A stretch of DNA of 64,000 nt from Ruminococcaceae bacterium BL-6 (lineage in GTDB: Bacteria; Bacillota; Clostridia; Oscillospirales; Acutalibacteraceae). Under the pieces are notes generated by a model that was given only the letters and a program-made list of their open reading frames with translations, had not been told where the DNA came from and did not search any database. Location: the NCBI GenBank assembly GCA_902810075.1, contig LR778135.1, positions 2,976,001 to 3,040,000 on the forward strand, written 5' to 3'. The translations under genes and the position numbers were made by a program. Positions 8,341 through 16,029 of this stretch are shown here, one piece after another (within the stretch, counting starts at the first letter, position 1; every line of letters starts with the position of its first letter).

Positions 8341-9396
8341 ATGCGTTCCGTCTTATCCGTAAAAGGAAGCCCTTACGAGCAGGGCTATACCCATGGAAGC
8401 GAATTAAAAGAGATGATTGGGCGTAATCTTCAATGTGTATCAGAGAAGTTAAAGGAGAGCCGCTGTGATCTTCAAAAGTATGAAGATTTTATCCGTCAAA
8501 ATCTGGACATGATGAAAAAGAGCGAGCCATCTCTGGTGGAGGAGATGAAAGGGATCGCCGAGGGCGCCGGACTGCCTTTTGAAGAAATTGTAAAGCTGAA
8601 TATTCCCGCTTATTTTATGACGCAATATTTTAATCAGGAATGCAGCATGATCCTGGCCCGGAAAAACGCCACCGCAGACGGCTGTACTTATGTAGTCAAA
8701 AATCGCGACATGAAAACCTGGATTGAGCAGTGCGTTTTGCAGCGCACCTATCCTGATGGAAGAAAAATGGCAGAGGTCACCGGGGCCGGCACCGTCACCT
8801 ATCCGGCCGGGGGAATCAACGACTCCGGTCTGTGCGTAACGACCACCGGTGTTTGGTCGGAAGAACTGCCGCCGGATATGAAGCAGGCGGGCTCCTCCCA
8901 GATTTTCCTCAATATCCACCTTGTGCTGGATCATTGCAAAAACGTGGAAGAGGCGGTTTCTTACGTCAAACAGTCGAATCGGCTGAACGGACTAAACGTA
9001 TTGCTGGCCGATGCCGACAGCGCCTGTGTAATTGAAATGACGGCAAAGGATGCTCATGTGGAATACGATGACGGAAGCGGCCTGCTGTTTCGTACGAATC
9101 ATTACTGCTCGGAGTCTTTTTCCCGTTTTAATCCGACAATGGAAGTTTATCCTTCTACCTATAAAAGATCTGAACGGATAGAAGAACTTCTAAAAGAGCA
9201 GTATGGTAAAATCCGTTTTCAGGATTTGCTTCGTATCATGTCCGACCACAAATACGGGATCAACGGCATTTGCCGTCATCCTCAGGGGGATGTATGCAGC
9301 CGGACTGTTTCCTGCTGCCTTTTTGTTCTGGAGGACAGAGAGACCTGGACGGCACTTGGCAACCCCTGCGAGCAGCTTCCTTCCGTTCGGATTTGA
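8341..9396 (+). CDS. C45-family acyltransferase/amidohydrolase (penicillin acyltransferase-like)
   Basis: 351 residues of the Ntn-hydrolase C45 family, whose founder is acyl-CoA:6-aminopenicillanic acid acyltransferase. The precursor is expected to self-cleave before a Cys that becomes the N-terminal nucleophile; the candidate is Cys in NQECSMILA, which is followed at family spacing by TADGCTYVVKNRDM. Later family segments are GGINDSGLCVTTTGV, LNVLLADADSACVIEM and RTNHY. Clostridial relatives hydrolyse N-acyl amino acids or peptides, but none is well characterised. An AGGAGG site lies 8 nt before the ATG. It closes the metabolic cluster and is cut off from what follows by an IS200 insertion. 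Confidence 0.85.
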   Translation: MRSVLSVKGSPYEQGYTHGSELKEMIGRNLQCVSEKLKESRCDLQKYEDFIRQNLDMMKKSEPSLVEEMKGIAEGAGLPFEEIVKLNIPAYFMTQYFNQECSMILARKNATADGCTYVVKNRDMKTWIEQCVLQRTYPDGRKMAEVTGAGTVTYPAGGINDSGLCVTTTGVWSEELPPDMKQAGSSQIFLNIHLVLDHCKNVEEAVSYVKQSNRLNGLNVLLADADSACVIEMTAKDAHVEYDDGSGLLFRTNHYCSESFSRFNPTMEVYPSTYKRSERIEELLKEQYGKIRFQDLLRIMSDHKYGINGICRHPQGDVCSRTVSCCLFVLEDRETWTALGNPCEQLPSVRI

Positions 9397-9410
9397 AAGC
9401 CAAAAATGGG

Positions 9411-10017
9411 ACTGAATCACTACCGGCTGAAAGCCGGTAGGTTCGATAGCGGCTAAAGCCGCCTAAAGATTGCCGATCTCGAAATTATCGCTTTTCATAT
9501 TCTCTTCCAAATCTTGATTCTGAATGTACTGTGCAATTATTTCATCTGTCACATTTCCACTGCTTGCTACGAAATATCCTCTTGCCCAAAGGTGCCGCCC
9601 CCAATATTCTTTGTTCAATTCTTTATACTCCATCTGCAACTTTCGCGAGGTATTCCCTTTTAGATATTGAACCAATTTACTCGCAGAAAGATGTGGGGGG
9701 ACTGATACAAGAAGATGGATATGATCTTTCCCTACATGCCCTGCCAATATTTCCACCTCATTGCTGCTGCATGTAATCCGTATTAGTTCTCTCGTCCTTT
9801 GGGCGATCTTTCCTGTCAACACAGCTTTGCGATATTTCGTTATCCATACCAGATGATATTTTATATCGTACGTACTATGTGCAGATTTTCGGTAGTTTTC
9901 CACTTGTGTCACCTCTACCTTAGTGTTTCACAAGTGTTCTCCTATAATCATACCAGGAGGTTGACCTAAAGGTTTCGCCTTAAGGCGAGGGTTTTAACCC
10001 CATGATACAGACAATAA
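9411..10017 (-). mobile_element. IS200/IS605-family insertion sequence, copy 1
   Basis: A 607-bp block that is identical in coordinates-by-coordinates reading to 20722-21328 and encodes only TnpA. One end has the hairpin TACCGGCTGAAAGCCGGTA (9421-9439), the other end a hairpin around CGCCTTAAGGCG. There are no terminal inverted repeats and no target duplication, as expected for single-strand HUH transposition. No tnpB is present, so it is an IS200-type element. On the transposase strand the shared end reads TTATTGTCTG in both copies. Confidence 0.9.
9463..9912 (-). CDS. tnpA: IS200/IS605 transposase TnpA
   Basis: 149 residues of a Y1 HUH transposase. The metal-binding HxH is in GKDHIHLLVSV, and the catalytic Tyr lies in the C-terminal helix (NVTDEIIAQYIQNQ). 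The N-terminal YDIKYHLVWITKYRK and middle SKLVQYLKGNTSRKL are family landmarks. Length is normal, with no frameshift, so the element is probably active. The same protein sequence is encoded at 20774-21223. Confidence 0.95.
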   Translation of the reverse strand: MTQVENYRKSAHSTYDIKYHLVWITKYRKAVLTGKIAQRTRELIRITCSSNEVEILAGHVGKDHIHLLVSVPPHLSASKLVQYLKGNTSRKLQMEYKELNKEYWGRHLWARGYFVASSGNVTDEIIAQYIQNQDLEENMKSDNFEIGNL

Positions 10018-10237
10018 ATCCACGAATAGCGGCTTTCCCAATCCTCTCATGACGAGTTTAGCGGGTTCGTTTCTGGAATTTCGATAAAGACAAAATAAAT
10101 TTAGAATAGCCGCACATGATAAAGTCCCCGGGAAGCGGCTGTCCTTATTTAGCGCTGAACTTTTCTGACGAGCGGAAAGGGGGTATTGCAAAATAAAAGT
10201 TTTGCAGCACCCCTTTTATTTGAGCAATCGAAAAAGG

Positions 10238-10826
10238 CCAGGCGGGATCGCCGGGATAGCGGGTCTTCCCAAAGAGGTACGCGAACGGACGGATGCATTG
10301 GATTCCCTGGGCAACACCACTGCCGCTACCGGAAAAGGCTTTGCGATCGGCTCCGCTTCCCTGACGGCGTTGGCCTTGCTGGTTTCTTATGTCAACATCG
10401 TAAACGAGAAGGGATTCACCATGAATCCGTCTCTAACCAATCCCACCGTCCTTGTAGGGTCGTTTATCGACGCCATGCTGACTTTTCTATTCTCTGCTTT
10501 TACCATGAGCGCAGTGCAGGTTGCAGCTGAATCCATCGTCAGTTTAAAGAAATTCCAGGGATTATGGAAGGAAAGGCAGACCCCGATTATGCCGCATAGG
10601 TCAGCCTTTCACGAAAGGCGCTTTGCATGAAACGGTTGCTCCCGCACTCTTAGCCATTATCGTCCCTATTGCCACCGGGTTAATCCTGGGGGCTGAAGGC
10701 GTTATGGGACTGCTGGGCGGTGTATCTGTTACCGGTTTTGCGATGGCCGTATTTATGTCTAACGCCGGTGGAGCATGGGATAACGCCAAGAAGTATATTG
10801 AGGCCGGGAAAGTAACACCGTGCTGT
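10238..10826 (+). pseudogene. hppA: Decayed membrane pyrophosphatase (hppA) remnant
   Basis: Three frames together resemble the C-terminal third of a proton/sodium-pumping inorganic pyrophosphatase. Frame one gives GGIAGIAGLPKEVRERTDALDSLGNTTAATGKGFAIGSA (split here) and SFIDAMLTFLFSAFTMSAVQVAAESIV; a second frame around 10559-10605 gives GIMEGKADPDYAA then a stop; the third (from about 10623) gives APALLAIIVPIATGLILG and NAGGAWDNAKKYIEAGKV. The N-terminal two thirds, including the substrate-binding DDD motifs, are missing. Two frameshifts and a stop make it non-functional. It begins 220 nt after the IS200 copy. Confidence 0.85.
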
Positions 10827-10834
10827 CCCGAATT

Positions 10835-11030
10835 TTTTTGAACGGCTTCTTTAAAAAATACGATTATATTTTGTTCGATTGCCCGACAGCAGTTGACAAT
10901 CTTCTTGTTTCCAATGCGCTGCAATGCAGCACGAAGCTTCTGCTTCCGGTGCAGGCGGAGCTTTTTGCATATGAAAGCGTCACCGCCATGCCGCAGCGCT
11001 TTATGTCAATCAAGGAAGTAAAAAAATATT
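10835..11030 (+). pseudogene. ParA/Soj ATPase fragment
   Basis: A short stretch reads KYDYILFDCPTAVDNLLVSN then LLLPVQAELFAYESV and a tail ending EVKKYL, which matches the central Walker B-like region of ParA/Soj partition ATPases. The N-terminal deviant Walker A and most of the C-terminus are absent. It is fused on the left to the hppA remnant and on the right, in another frame, to a ParB fragment. This looks like a deletion scar of a parAB locus, plausibly from a plasmid or integrative element. Confidence 0.7.
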
Positions 11031-11724
11031 TAAGGACAACGGACAGCTCAACCCCTGCACGGTTCGCAAGAAAGGCGGAAAATATTTTGTTCTTGCCGGC
11101 CGAAACAGAAAAAAGGCCTGTGAACTGGCCGGAATCAAGGCCGCCTGCATTATAATCGAATGCGACGATAAAATCGCCAATCTGATTCTGGTCAACAGTA
11201 ATCTGAACCAACGGCAGGAACTGCTTCCTTCTGAAATGGCATTCGCTTATAAGATGCAGAAAGGAGCTTACGAAGCAAGAGGTATGAAAAAGACCATCGC
11301 AGCGGTTGCTGAAAAGAATTCCGAGAATATCAAGAGGATTCAGCGGTATATAAAACTCACCGAGCTTTCCCCTAATCTGATAAATATGGTTGATGAAGGG
11401 CGGATTCCCGTAACGGCCGGCGTCGAGCTTGCATACCTCCCGGAAAAGGATATGACCGTTGTTTCTTCTTATCTGCGAAGACATACGGATTTCCAAATCG
11501 ATCTTAATCAGGTTCAAGCGATCCGCAAGCTTGCAGAGAAAAGTGAAATTGACGATATAATTCTGGACGAAGTATTCTATGGTAGATCCGATAAAACTGA
11601 AAAGGCTGAACAGGAAAAGCGGGAGAAAAAAGCCCCTGAAAAAGTCAAATCCATATCGCTCAAAATTTCGGAATTAGAGGAAATCGGCAGCAGATATGAT
11701 TTTGAGAACGCAACCAGCTCATAG
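11020..11724 (+). pseudogene. 5'-truncated ParB/Spo0J-like partition protein
   Basis: The frame reading through 11041-11724 gives GQLNPCTVRKKGGKYFVLAG, then CDDKIANLILVNSNLNQRQELLPSEMAFAYKM, then IKRIQRYIKLTELSPNLINMVDEGRI: the ParB nuclease-like domain followed by the HTH (KorB-like) segment and a variable charged tail. The first part of the ParB domain is missing, and the open frame begins inside the upstream ParA fragment. An internal ATG at 11236 could express the C-terminal 162 residues, but it lacks a clear ribosome site. Relatives are common on clostridial conjugative elements. Confidence 0.75.
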
Positions 11725-11774
11725 ATCAAGCATTATATTCTTGGAAGCCTGGAAGCGTTTTTTAAGAAGAATAG

Positions 11775-11801
11775 CTAACTCGGACATTTTGTCCGAGTTA
11801 G
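11775..11801. repeat. Perfect palindrome upstream of the toxin-antitoxin module
   Basis: The arms CTAACTCGGAC and GTCCGAGTTAG flank ATTTT. It is not followed by a T-run, which speaks against a plain terminator. A near-identical palindrome lies at 12462-12485, just after the toxin gene, so the module is bracketed by the two. A parS-like site belonging to the adjacent parB remnant is one possibility. Confidence 0.7.
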
Positions 11802-11824
11802 CGGTTGTATTGAGATTTTTATAT

Positions 11825-11878
11825 TGTACATATTAATGTACATATTGACAAAAGTTTATATGTACGCTATACTGTACA
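11825..11878 (+). promoter_or_regulatory. Promoter and operator of the yefM-yoeB-type module
   Basis: A near-consensus sigma-A promoter has TTGACA at 11845-11850 and TATACT at 11868-11873 with 17 nt between. TGTACA palindromes lie at 11825-11830 and 11837-11842 (upstream of -35) and TGTACG/TGTACA at 11861-11866 and 11873-11878 (over -10), each pair 12 bp apart. TGTACA cores at this spacing are the known recognition feature of the YefM/YefM-YoeB repressor, so conditional autoregulation is expected. Confidence 0.8.
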
Positions 11879-11897
11879 TATAAAGGAGGCGAGCCAA

Positions 11898-12146
11898 ATG
11901 TTTAACATCAATATTACTAACTTTAGAAAAAACATTTTTGGGATCTTGGAACAAACCATTAAGTTTAACGAACCTGTCAATATCAGTACGAAAGCTGGAA
12001 ACGCCGTCATTCTTAGTGAAGAAGATTATAATGGGTTAATGGAGACCCTATATCTTAGCTCTACTCCACAGATGAAAGAAACTATCATGGAGGGAATGAA
12101 GACACCCATTTCCGAGTGCATACCCGAAAATGAGGTGAAATGGTAA
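11898..12146 (+). CDS. yefM: Type II antitoxin, Phd/YefM family
   Basis: 82 residues with a Phd/YefM N-terminal DNA-binding fold (ITNFRKNIFGILEQTIKFNEPVNISTKAGNAVILSEEDYNGLMETLYL) and a flexible C-terminal tail that would wrap the toxin. A GGAGG site lies just upstream of the ATG. The last codons overlap the toxin gene. Its own operator with TGTACA palindromes lies directly upstream. It should neutralise the YoeB-type RNase and repress the operon. Confidence 0.9.
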   Translation: MFNINITNFRKNIFGILEQTIKFNEPVNISTKAGNAVILSEEDYNGLMETLYLSSTPQMKETIMEGMKTPISECIPENEVKW

Positions 12147-12409
12147 TGTACTCGATTGTATATTACAAAAAGGCCGTCAAAGACATTCCAAAGCTAAAAG
12201 AGGCAAAGCTTGACAAGAAGGCGAAAGCACTGATAGACCTTATCCGGAAAGACCCATTCCAGACCCTTCCCCCATATGAGAAGTTGCAAGGGGATTTATC
12301 CGGTGCATACTCGCGGCGGATCAACATCAAGCATAGGCTTGTCTATCAGGTGATTGAGGATCAAAAGGCTGTGAAAATCATCAGTATGTGGACACATTAC
12401 GAATTTTAA
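12140..12409 (+). CDS. yoeB: Type II toxin, Txe/YoeB-family mRNA interferase
   Basis: 89 residues of the RelE/YoeB fold, ribosome-dependent mRNA cleavage being the family activity. The segments PPYEKLQGDLSGAYSRRINIKHRLVYQV and the C-terminal MWTHYEF contain the Glu, Arg and His/Tyr positions used for catalysis in YoeB. The start is either ATG 12140 or ATG 12146; both overlap the antitoxin stop, giving translational coupling. The reading frame is intact, so the module is probably functional despite the decayed genes around it. Confidence 0.92.
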   Translation: MVMYSIVYYKKAVKDIPKLKEAKLDKKAKALIDLIRKDPFQTLPPYEKLQGDLSGAYSRRINIKHRLVYQVIEDQKAVKIISMWTHYEF

Positions 12410-12461
12410 ATACTTTAATTTTTTTTGGCTTTTCTGCTTGATTGTAGAAAGGCCAATTTTT

Positions 12462-12485
12462 TACTCGAACATTTTGTCCGAGTTG
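12462..12485. repeat. Second copy of the palindrome flanking the toxin-antitoxin module
   Basis: The sequence reads ACTCGAACATTTTGTCCGAGTT, one base different in the left arm from the palindrome at 11775-11801. It lies about 55 nt after the toxin stop and 25 nt before the next gene start. Confidence 0.65.
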
Positions 12486-12550
12486 CATATGAAGAGGGAG
12501 GTATCTAAATGGATAATCCTGCAATGAAAACAAAAAAGGAGGCAACACTA

Positions 12551-13395
12551 GAGCGTGTATGCAAACCTAAAGGTTGTAGTAAAAGTGCATAATATGGTAA
12601 AATTAAAGACATGAGACGACATGAGTTAAGCGAAGAACAATGGAATAAAATTAAGAAATTGCTGCCACTGGAAAAGAAACCGCAGGGAGGCCGACCGGCA
12701 AAAGACAACCGGTTAATGCTCAATGGCATAATTTATTGGCTAAACACTGGGATTCCGTGGAGAGACTTGCCGGAACGTTTTGGGTCGTGGAGCAGTGTCT
12801 ATAGCCGATTTCGCCGATGGACACAACAAGGAGTTTGGGAAAAACTGTTTACCGCTCTTGTTGAGCAGGATATTGTGGACGAAACCGCACTCATGCTGGA
12901 CAGCACTACCATTAAGGTGCACCAGCACGGCAGCGGTTTAAAAAAGGGCTCCACGAAGAGGAAACCGGACGAAGCCGGGGTGGACTGACTACGAAGGTCC
13001 ATGCTGTGGTTGACGGTCTTGGAAACCCTTTGCGGTTTATTCTCTCGAGTGGAAACCGTAACGATATTTGTCTTGCGAAAACCTTACTGGAACCATTTGA
13101 TTTGCGGGGCAAACTGATTCTTGCTGATAAAGGCTATGACAGCGATAAATTTGTTCGCTGGATTGAAAAACGCGGCGGTATGGTTGTAATTCCCAGCCGT
13201 GTTATCGCGAAGCACCCGCGAACTATTGACCGGCTCATTTACAATGAACGGCATTTGGTCGAAAATTTATTCTTGAAACTCAAGAACCATCGCCGTTTTG
13301 CAACAAGATACGAGAAGCGAGCGGCCTCTTTTCTTGCTGTTACTCTCCTTGCCGCAGCTCTGCTTTGGTTATCTTGATGGTTTGCATACACACTC
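12551..13395 (+). mobile_element. IS5-family insertion sequence
   Basis: Terminal inverted repeats start GAGCGTGTATGCAAACC on the left (12551-12567), and the right end 13379-13395 is its complement with one mismatch. CTAG occurs at both borders (12548-12551 and 13395-13398), a 4-bp target duplication as used by several IS5 subgroups. The length is about 845 bp. It carries one transposase read in two frames. Confidence 0.88.
12611..13377 (+). CDS. IS5-family transposase, expressed by -1 frameshifting
   Basis: The first frame (12611-12988) carries the N-terminal DUF4096-type domain (LSEEQWNKIKKLLP ... GIPWRDLPERFG) and the first catalytic Asp (LMLDSTTIKVHQHG). The second frame continues with GGLTTKVHAVVDGLG, the second Asp (LILADKGYDSDKFV) and the Glu helix (RHLVENLFLKLKNHRRFATRYEK). 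The switch falls at TTTAAAAAAG (12937-12946), which contains the slippery heptamers T TTA AAA and A AAA AAG in the correct phase. Both frames look intact, so this is programmed frameshifting and not decay. Similar split transposases are known in the IS427/IS1031 groups. Confidence 0.85.
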
Positions 13396-13548
13396 TAGAT
13401 TTTTCAAAAATGTCCAAGCATGCTTTTTGCTCAATTCCGGAATTATCAGATAATAAAGGCTATAAGCTCATTGTAACCGACAACAAGGGCGATAGATTGA
13501 GAATTCAGCAATTCCCGCCGCCCGGAGGGAGGTACAGAAGGAGGAAAA

Positions 13549-13890
13549 ATGATGGAAAGGATAACCCAAAGGATTGGAAACATGGTTGATTTTGCAGATG
13601 GTAAAAGCTATGCAAAAATGTCACATGAAGATGGTATTCGTCTGCTTTTTAGCCACCTTGCAGCTTATGAAGATACTAGATGCGCTCCGGAAGAGATTTT
13701 AGAACTCATAAAAGAAGACACCCAGCTCCGTGCGGTTATTCAGCAAATGGATCCCGACTTTTTCATACGGAAATGCCGCGTCTGCGGCTGTGACTGGAAT
13801 CACCCGTGCAACGATCATGATTTCTGGATCGAGGATGATTTGTGCAGCGCTTGTTTTACCAAGCAACAAATGAAGAAGCCGCCCAAATAG
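13549..13890 (+). CDS. Small zinc-ribbon protein of mobile-element type
   Basis: 113 residues. The first 70 are helical (DGIRLLFSHLAAYEDTRCAPEEILELIKED), and the C-terminal part is a four-Cys cluster, CRVCGCDWNHPCNDHDF ... DDLCSACF, that should bind zinc. Proteins with this build are common, and uncharacterised, in clostridial prophages and conjugative elements. AAGGAGG lies 4 nt before ATG 13549 and 7 nt before ATG 13552, so the second may be used. It sits downstream of the IS-disrupted small gene. Confidence 0.7.
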   Translation: MMERITQRIGNMVDFADGKSYAKMSHEDGIRLLFSHLAAYEDTRCAPEEILELIKEDTQLRAVIQQMDPDFFIRKCRVCGCDWNHPCNDHDFWIEDDLCSACFTKQQMKKPPK

Positions 13891-13902
13891 GACGGCAAGA
13901 GG

Positions 13903-14079
13903 TCAAAAGGCTGGATCAATGTCTTTCGTATTTTTGCTGTTGTCCGAATCGTCAGGCTTCTCATCTTTTGACCGTTCCAGCCATTCAGCGGCAAGCGCTT
14001 GCTGAATTTTATCAAAGTCAGGCAGGATATTCTTTCTAATTTTATTTTTCGTGGGAACATCCCCTTTCCAGGATAGCAT
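13903..14079 (-). CDS. Possible small protein, 58 residues
   Basis: A short open frame with coding-like composition reads MLSWKGDVPTKNKIRKNILP and continues DFDKIQQALAAEWLERSKDE, followed by an acidic, Asn/Asp-rich tail. It is in the same direction as the small gene at 14136. No good ribosome site is visible, and the family is not recognised. The middle resembles an amphipathic helix. Call is tentative. Confidence 0.35.
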   Translation of the reverse strand: MLSWKGDVPTKNKIRKNILPDFDKIQQALAAEWLERSKDEKPDDSDNSKNTKDIDPAF

Positions 14080-14135
14080 ATCCGGACTAAGCCGAATTTA
14101 TCAGAATGCGGATCCTGACGTATCAAGACCGCAGG

Positions 14136-14291
14136 CTATTCTTCTAAAATTCCAATCTCGTTTTGAAGGTCATTGATGATTGGACCAAGAAGGACCATAC
14201 GCTTAAGGTCTTTTGATTTCTTGGCTTCCAGGTAGCAAACCGTGTACACGGCTAATTTACTTTTCAAAATAGCTAATGTGTTTTGGCTCAT
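14136..14291 (-). CDS. Small hypothetical protein, 51 residues
   Basis: The frame starts with MSQNTLAILKSKLAVYTVCY and ends LGPIINDLQNEIGILEE. A strong ribosome site (CGGAGG, 6 nt before the ATG) supports translation. The sequence is predicted helical, with a coiled-coil-like C-terminus. Function is unknown; small genes of this sort are typical accessory cargo of conjugative elements. Confidence 0.55.
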   Translation of the reverse strand: MSQNTLAILKSKLAVYTVCYLEAKKSKDLKRMVLLGPIINDLQNEIGILEE

Positions 14292-14390
14292 ATTGACCTC
14301 CGTTAAGATTTATTTGTTTACATAATACCTTAAAAGTGTGTACCTGATATGAACGGTAGCCGCCTGTTGGCGGAGGAAAAAACATAAAAA

Positions 14391-14415
14391 AGCCGCCCAA
14401 TAAAAAAAGGCGGCT
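14391..14415. terminator. Hairpin with AGCCGCC/GGCGGCT stem
   Basis: The 7-bp GC-rich stem AGCCGCC / GGCGGCT has an A-rich loop. It lies in the 300-nt gap between the 51-residue gene and the zinc-ribbon gene. The rest of this gap shows no convincing gene. Confidence 0.45.
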
Positions 14416-14589
14416 CAAAAGGAAAAAGCGCCAAGGAGGTCCAATGAAATTGTTTGCAGGATAGTTTAAATCATGCAAATCGGCAAAAGGATGATCCTTT
14501 TGCCACAACCGCCGAATGATGGAAAATGAGAGAGGCTATAAATAAAACGCACGCCCCGAAGGGCGTACCTCAAATGCCATTATTAAAAG

Positions 14590-14871
14590 TTATCTCCGTC
14601 TTTCAAAGCAATCGCTGCAATATACTGGGCGATCATCTCTCGGCTGAAAAGGAACCTTGCACGGTTTACCACAAGAAGCACAAACAGCATCAAACATCTC
14701 ACGGCTTCCGCCGCCGGATCTGTCTCTCGAATTTTTCCTTGCATCTCGGCAAGACTTGCAGCGCTGAGGCTCATTCGTAAAACCTTTTTCAGCAAAAAAT
14801 TCTTGCTCGCTGGCAGTAAACACAAATTCTTGGCCACAATCCTTGCAAACCAAAGTTTTATCAGTGTACAT
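14590..14871 (-). CDS. Zinc-ribbon protein with CxxC-x17-CxxC domain
   Basis: About 93 residues with two metal-binding modules. The N-terminal probable-zinc-ribbon reads LVCKDCGQEFVFTASEQEFF ... RCKSCRDARK. The C-terminal module reads CASCGKPCKVPFQP ... YCSDCF with exactly 17 residues between the CxxC pairs, the pattern of the named CxxC-x17-CxxC domain. Function is unknown; such proteins may act in RNA or DNA binding. GAGG lies 8 nt before ATG 14871 but only 2 nt before the upstream ATG 14877, so 14871 is preferred. Confidence 0.85.
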   Translation of the reverse strand: MYTDKTLVCKDCGQEFVFTASEQEFFAEKGFTNEPQRCKSCRDARKNSRDRSGGGSREMFDAVCASCGKPCKVPFQPRDDRPVYCSDCFERRR

Positions 14872-15126
14872 TATCATACCTCAAAATATAAATTATGCCA
14901 AACGAGTAGCATTACAATTAATATACGCCAGATATGACATAATGTCAATCTTTTTAATTAGCCATAGGGCAAGTTCTAGCCGCCTGCTTGGTAACAAGCT
15001 CAAGCACATCATGCCAATACTGTGACAAGACGCATTAAGGCTGGAGAAATCAATTTTTATGCCCGCTGCTAGGAGGTAATCCCAAGGGAGGGAAAATAAT
15101 ATCACGGGTCACCCGGAGAGAAATCT

Positions 15127-15288
15127 TTAATCTCTCCGTTTCCGATGTCGTAAGAATCTGGACATTATTCCAACCACCAGTATAACAAGTATGTACGGCC
15201 AAGCGGCCCGGAGAAATATCCCGAAGCCTTGCAACATCCCACCAAAAATATTTTTGCGGAGAATTTCACCAAATTTCTCAGGCGACAT
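15127..15288 (-). CDS. Small single-pass membrane protein, 53 residues
   Basis: The start MSPEKFGEILRKNIFGGMLQ is followed by one hydrophobic segment (AAWPYILVILVVGIMS) and a basic end (RFLRHRKRRD), so an inner-membrane protein with a cytoplasmic positive tail. GGAGG lies 8 nt before the ATG at 15288. No family is recognised. Confidence 0.55.
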   Translation of the reverse strand: MSPEKFGEILRKNIFGGMLQGFGIFLRAAWPYILVILVVGIMSRFLRHRKRRD

Positions 15289-15358
15289 GAGCATCACCTC
15301 CCTGACACCCAAAATATACCATAATGTTGCGCTGTGTGCAAATACGGATACCAAAAAA

Positions 15359-15922
15359 TCAGCACAGAAATTGTTTTATTATTCCCTCTGCCATGTAATC
15401 ACCCATCATCAATGCCTGCTCTTCAATAACATCGAAGAGCGATACATCTTTTTGATATTGCCCGGACAATCTGGCGACTGCTTCTTCTTCAGTCATTTTT
15501 AGATGATCATGTAACATTAGTGTCCATTGAACTTTTGACCAATAAGGGCTGATACTGGCAAGAAAGCTGGCAATTTGATCCGCATTTGCATACCACTTTT
15601 TGCGTTCATCATTAACTTTATCTGTATCCCCTGCTTTAGCGGCGCCGACAAGCTGGGCGGCTATTGTTAAGTGCTCCGTCATAAGGTCATTAAATTTTTT
15701 TGCATTGTCAGATCCGTAGAATGGCCGCAGAGCATCCGCAAAATCTGCCGGGTTGCGCAGCAGACGGGCCGTAACAGGCTTTAAATCTTCAAGATCCGCC
15801 GCAGTGCTAATAATGAACAAGCGAGTCCACATTACATGTTCGGACCATAGTTTCCGAAAGGAATTGATGATTTTTATTGACTCCATGCAATTTCTGGAAT
15901 TATTTGTTGAATACTGGGACAT
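15359..15922 (-). CDS. Conserved helical protein of unknown function, 187 residues
   Basis: An all-helical protein with segments LRKLWSEHVMWTRLFIIS-like (here FRKLWSEHVMWTRLFIISTA), RNPADFADALRPFYG, FNDLMTEHLTIAAQLVGAAK, KKWYANADQIASFLASISPYW and DHLKMTEEEAVARL. Closely similar proteins occur widely in Firmicutes and are sometimes misnamed acetylglutamate kinase; nothing in the sequence supports a kinase. The regular His/Glu/Asp pairs in helices recall a four-helix-bundle metal site, but that is inference. AAAGGGG lies 8 nt before the ATG. Confidence 0.7.
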   Translation of the reverse strand: MSQYSTNNSRNCMESIKIINSFRKLWSEHVMWTRLFIISTAADLEDLKPVTARLLRNPADFADALRPFYGSDNAKKFNDLMTEHLTIAAQLVGAAKAGDTDKVNDERKKWYANADQIASFLASISPYWSKVQWTLMLHDHLKMTEEEAVARLSGQYQKDVSLFDVIEEQALMMGDYMAEGIIKQFLC

Positions 15923-16029
15923 GATGATAAACCCCTTTTAATATAATACACCATAGTATGTACTTCAGAACAATATAGGTACTTTTTGCATCTTAAGGAA
16001 CCGCCCCTGGCGGGAAAGGATGGGCAGAA

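Larger units (their letters stand above)
12509..13589 (+). pseudogene. Small gene interrupted by the IS5-family element
   Basis: Left part (12509-12551) starts with ATG behind GGGAGG and reads MDNPAMKTKKEATL. Right part (13395-13589) reads LDFSKMSKHAFCSIPELSDN and ends KNDGKDNPKDWKHG. Removing the insertion and one copy of the CTAG duplication joins the two parts exactly in frame into a protein of about 77 residues. I do not recognise the protein; it is hydrophilic with a basic C-terminal tail. Its stop lies inside the next gene (13549-13890), so the two were coupled before the insertion. Confidence 0.7.

Noticed and set aside
11825..11878. Short repeats of TGTACA as a CRISPR-like or iteron array
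   Set aside because: There are only four hexamers, arranged as two palindrome pairs around a promoter; this is an operator. No CRISPR array was seen anywhere in the window.
12988..13006. Reading the 12.6-kb IS5 transposase as two broken genes
   Set aside because: The frames meet at a phased slippery heptamer, and both halves are complete and conserved, so programmed -1 frameshifting explains them better.
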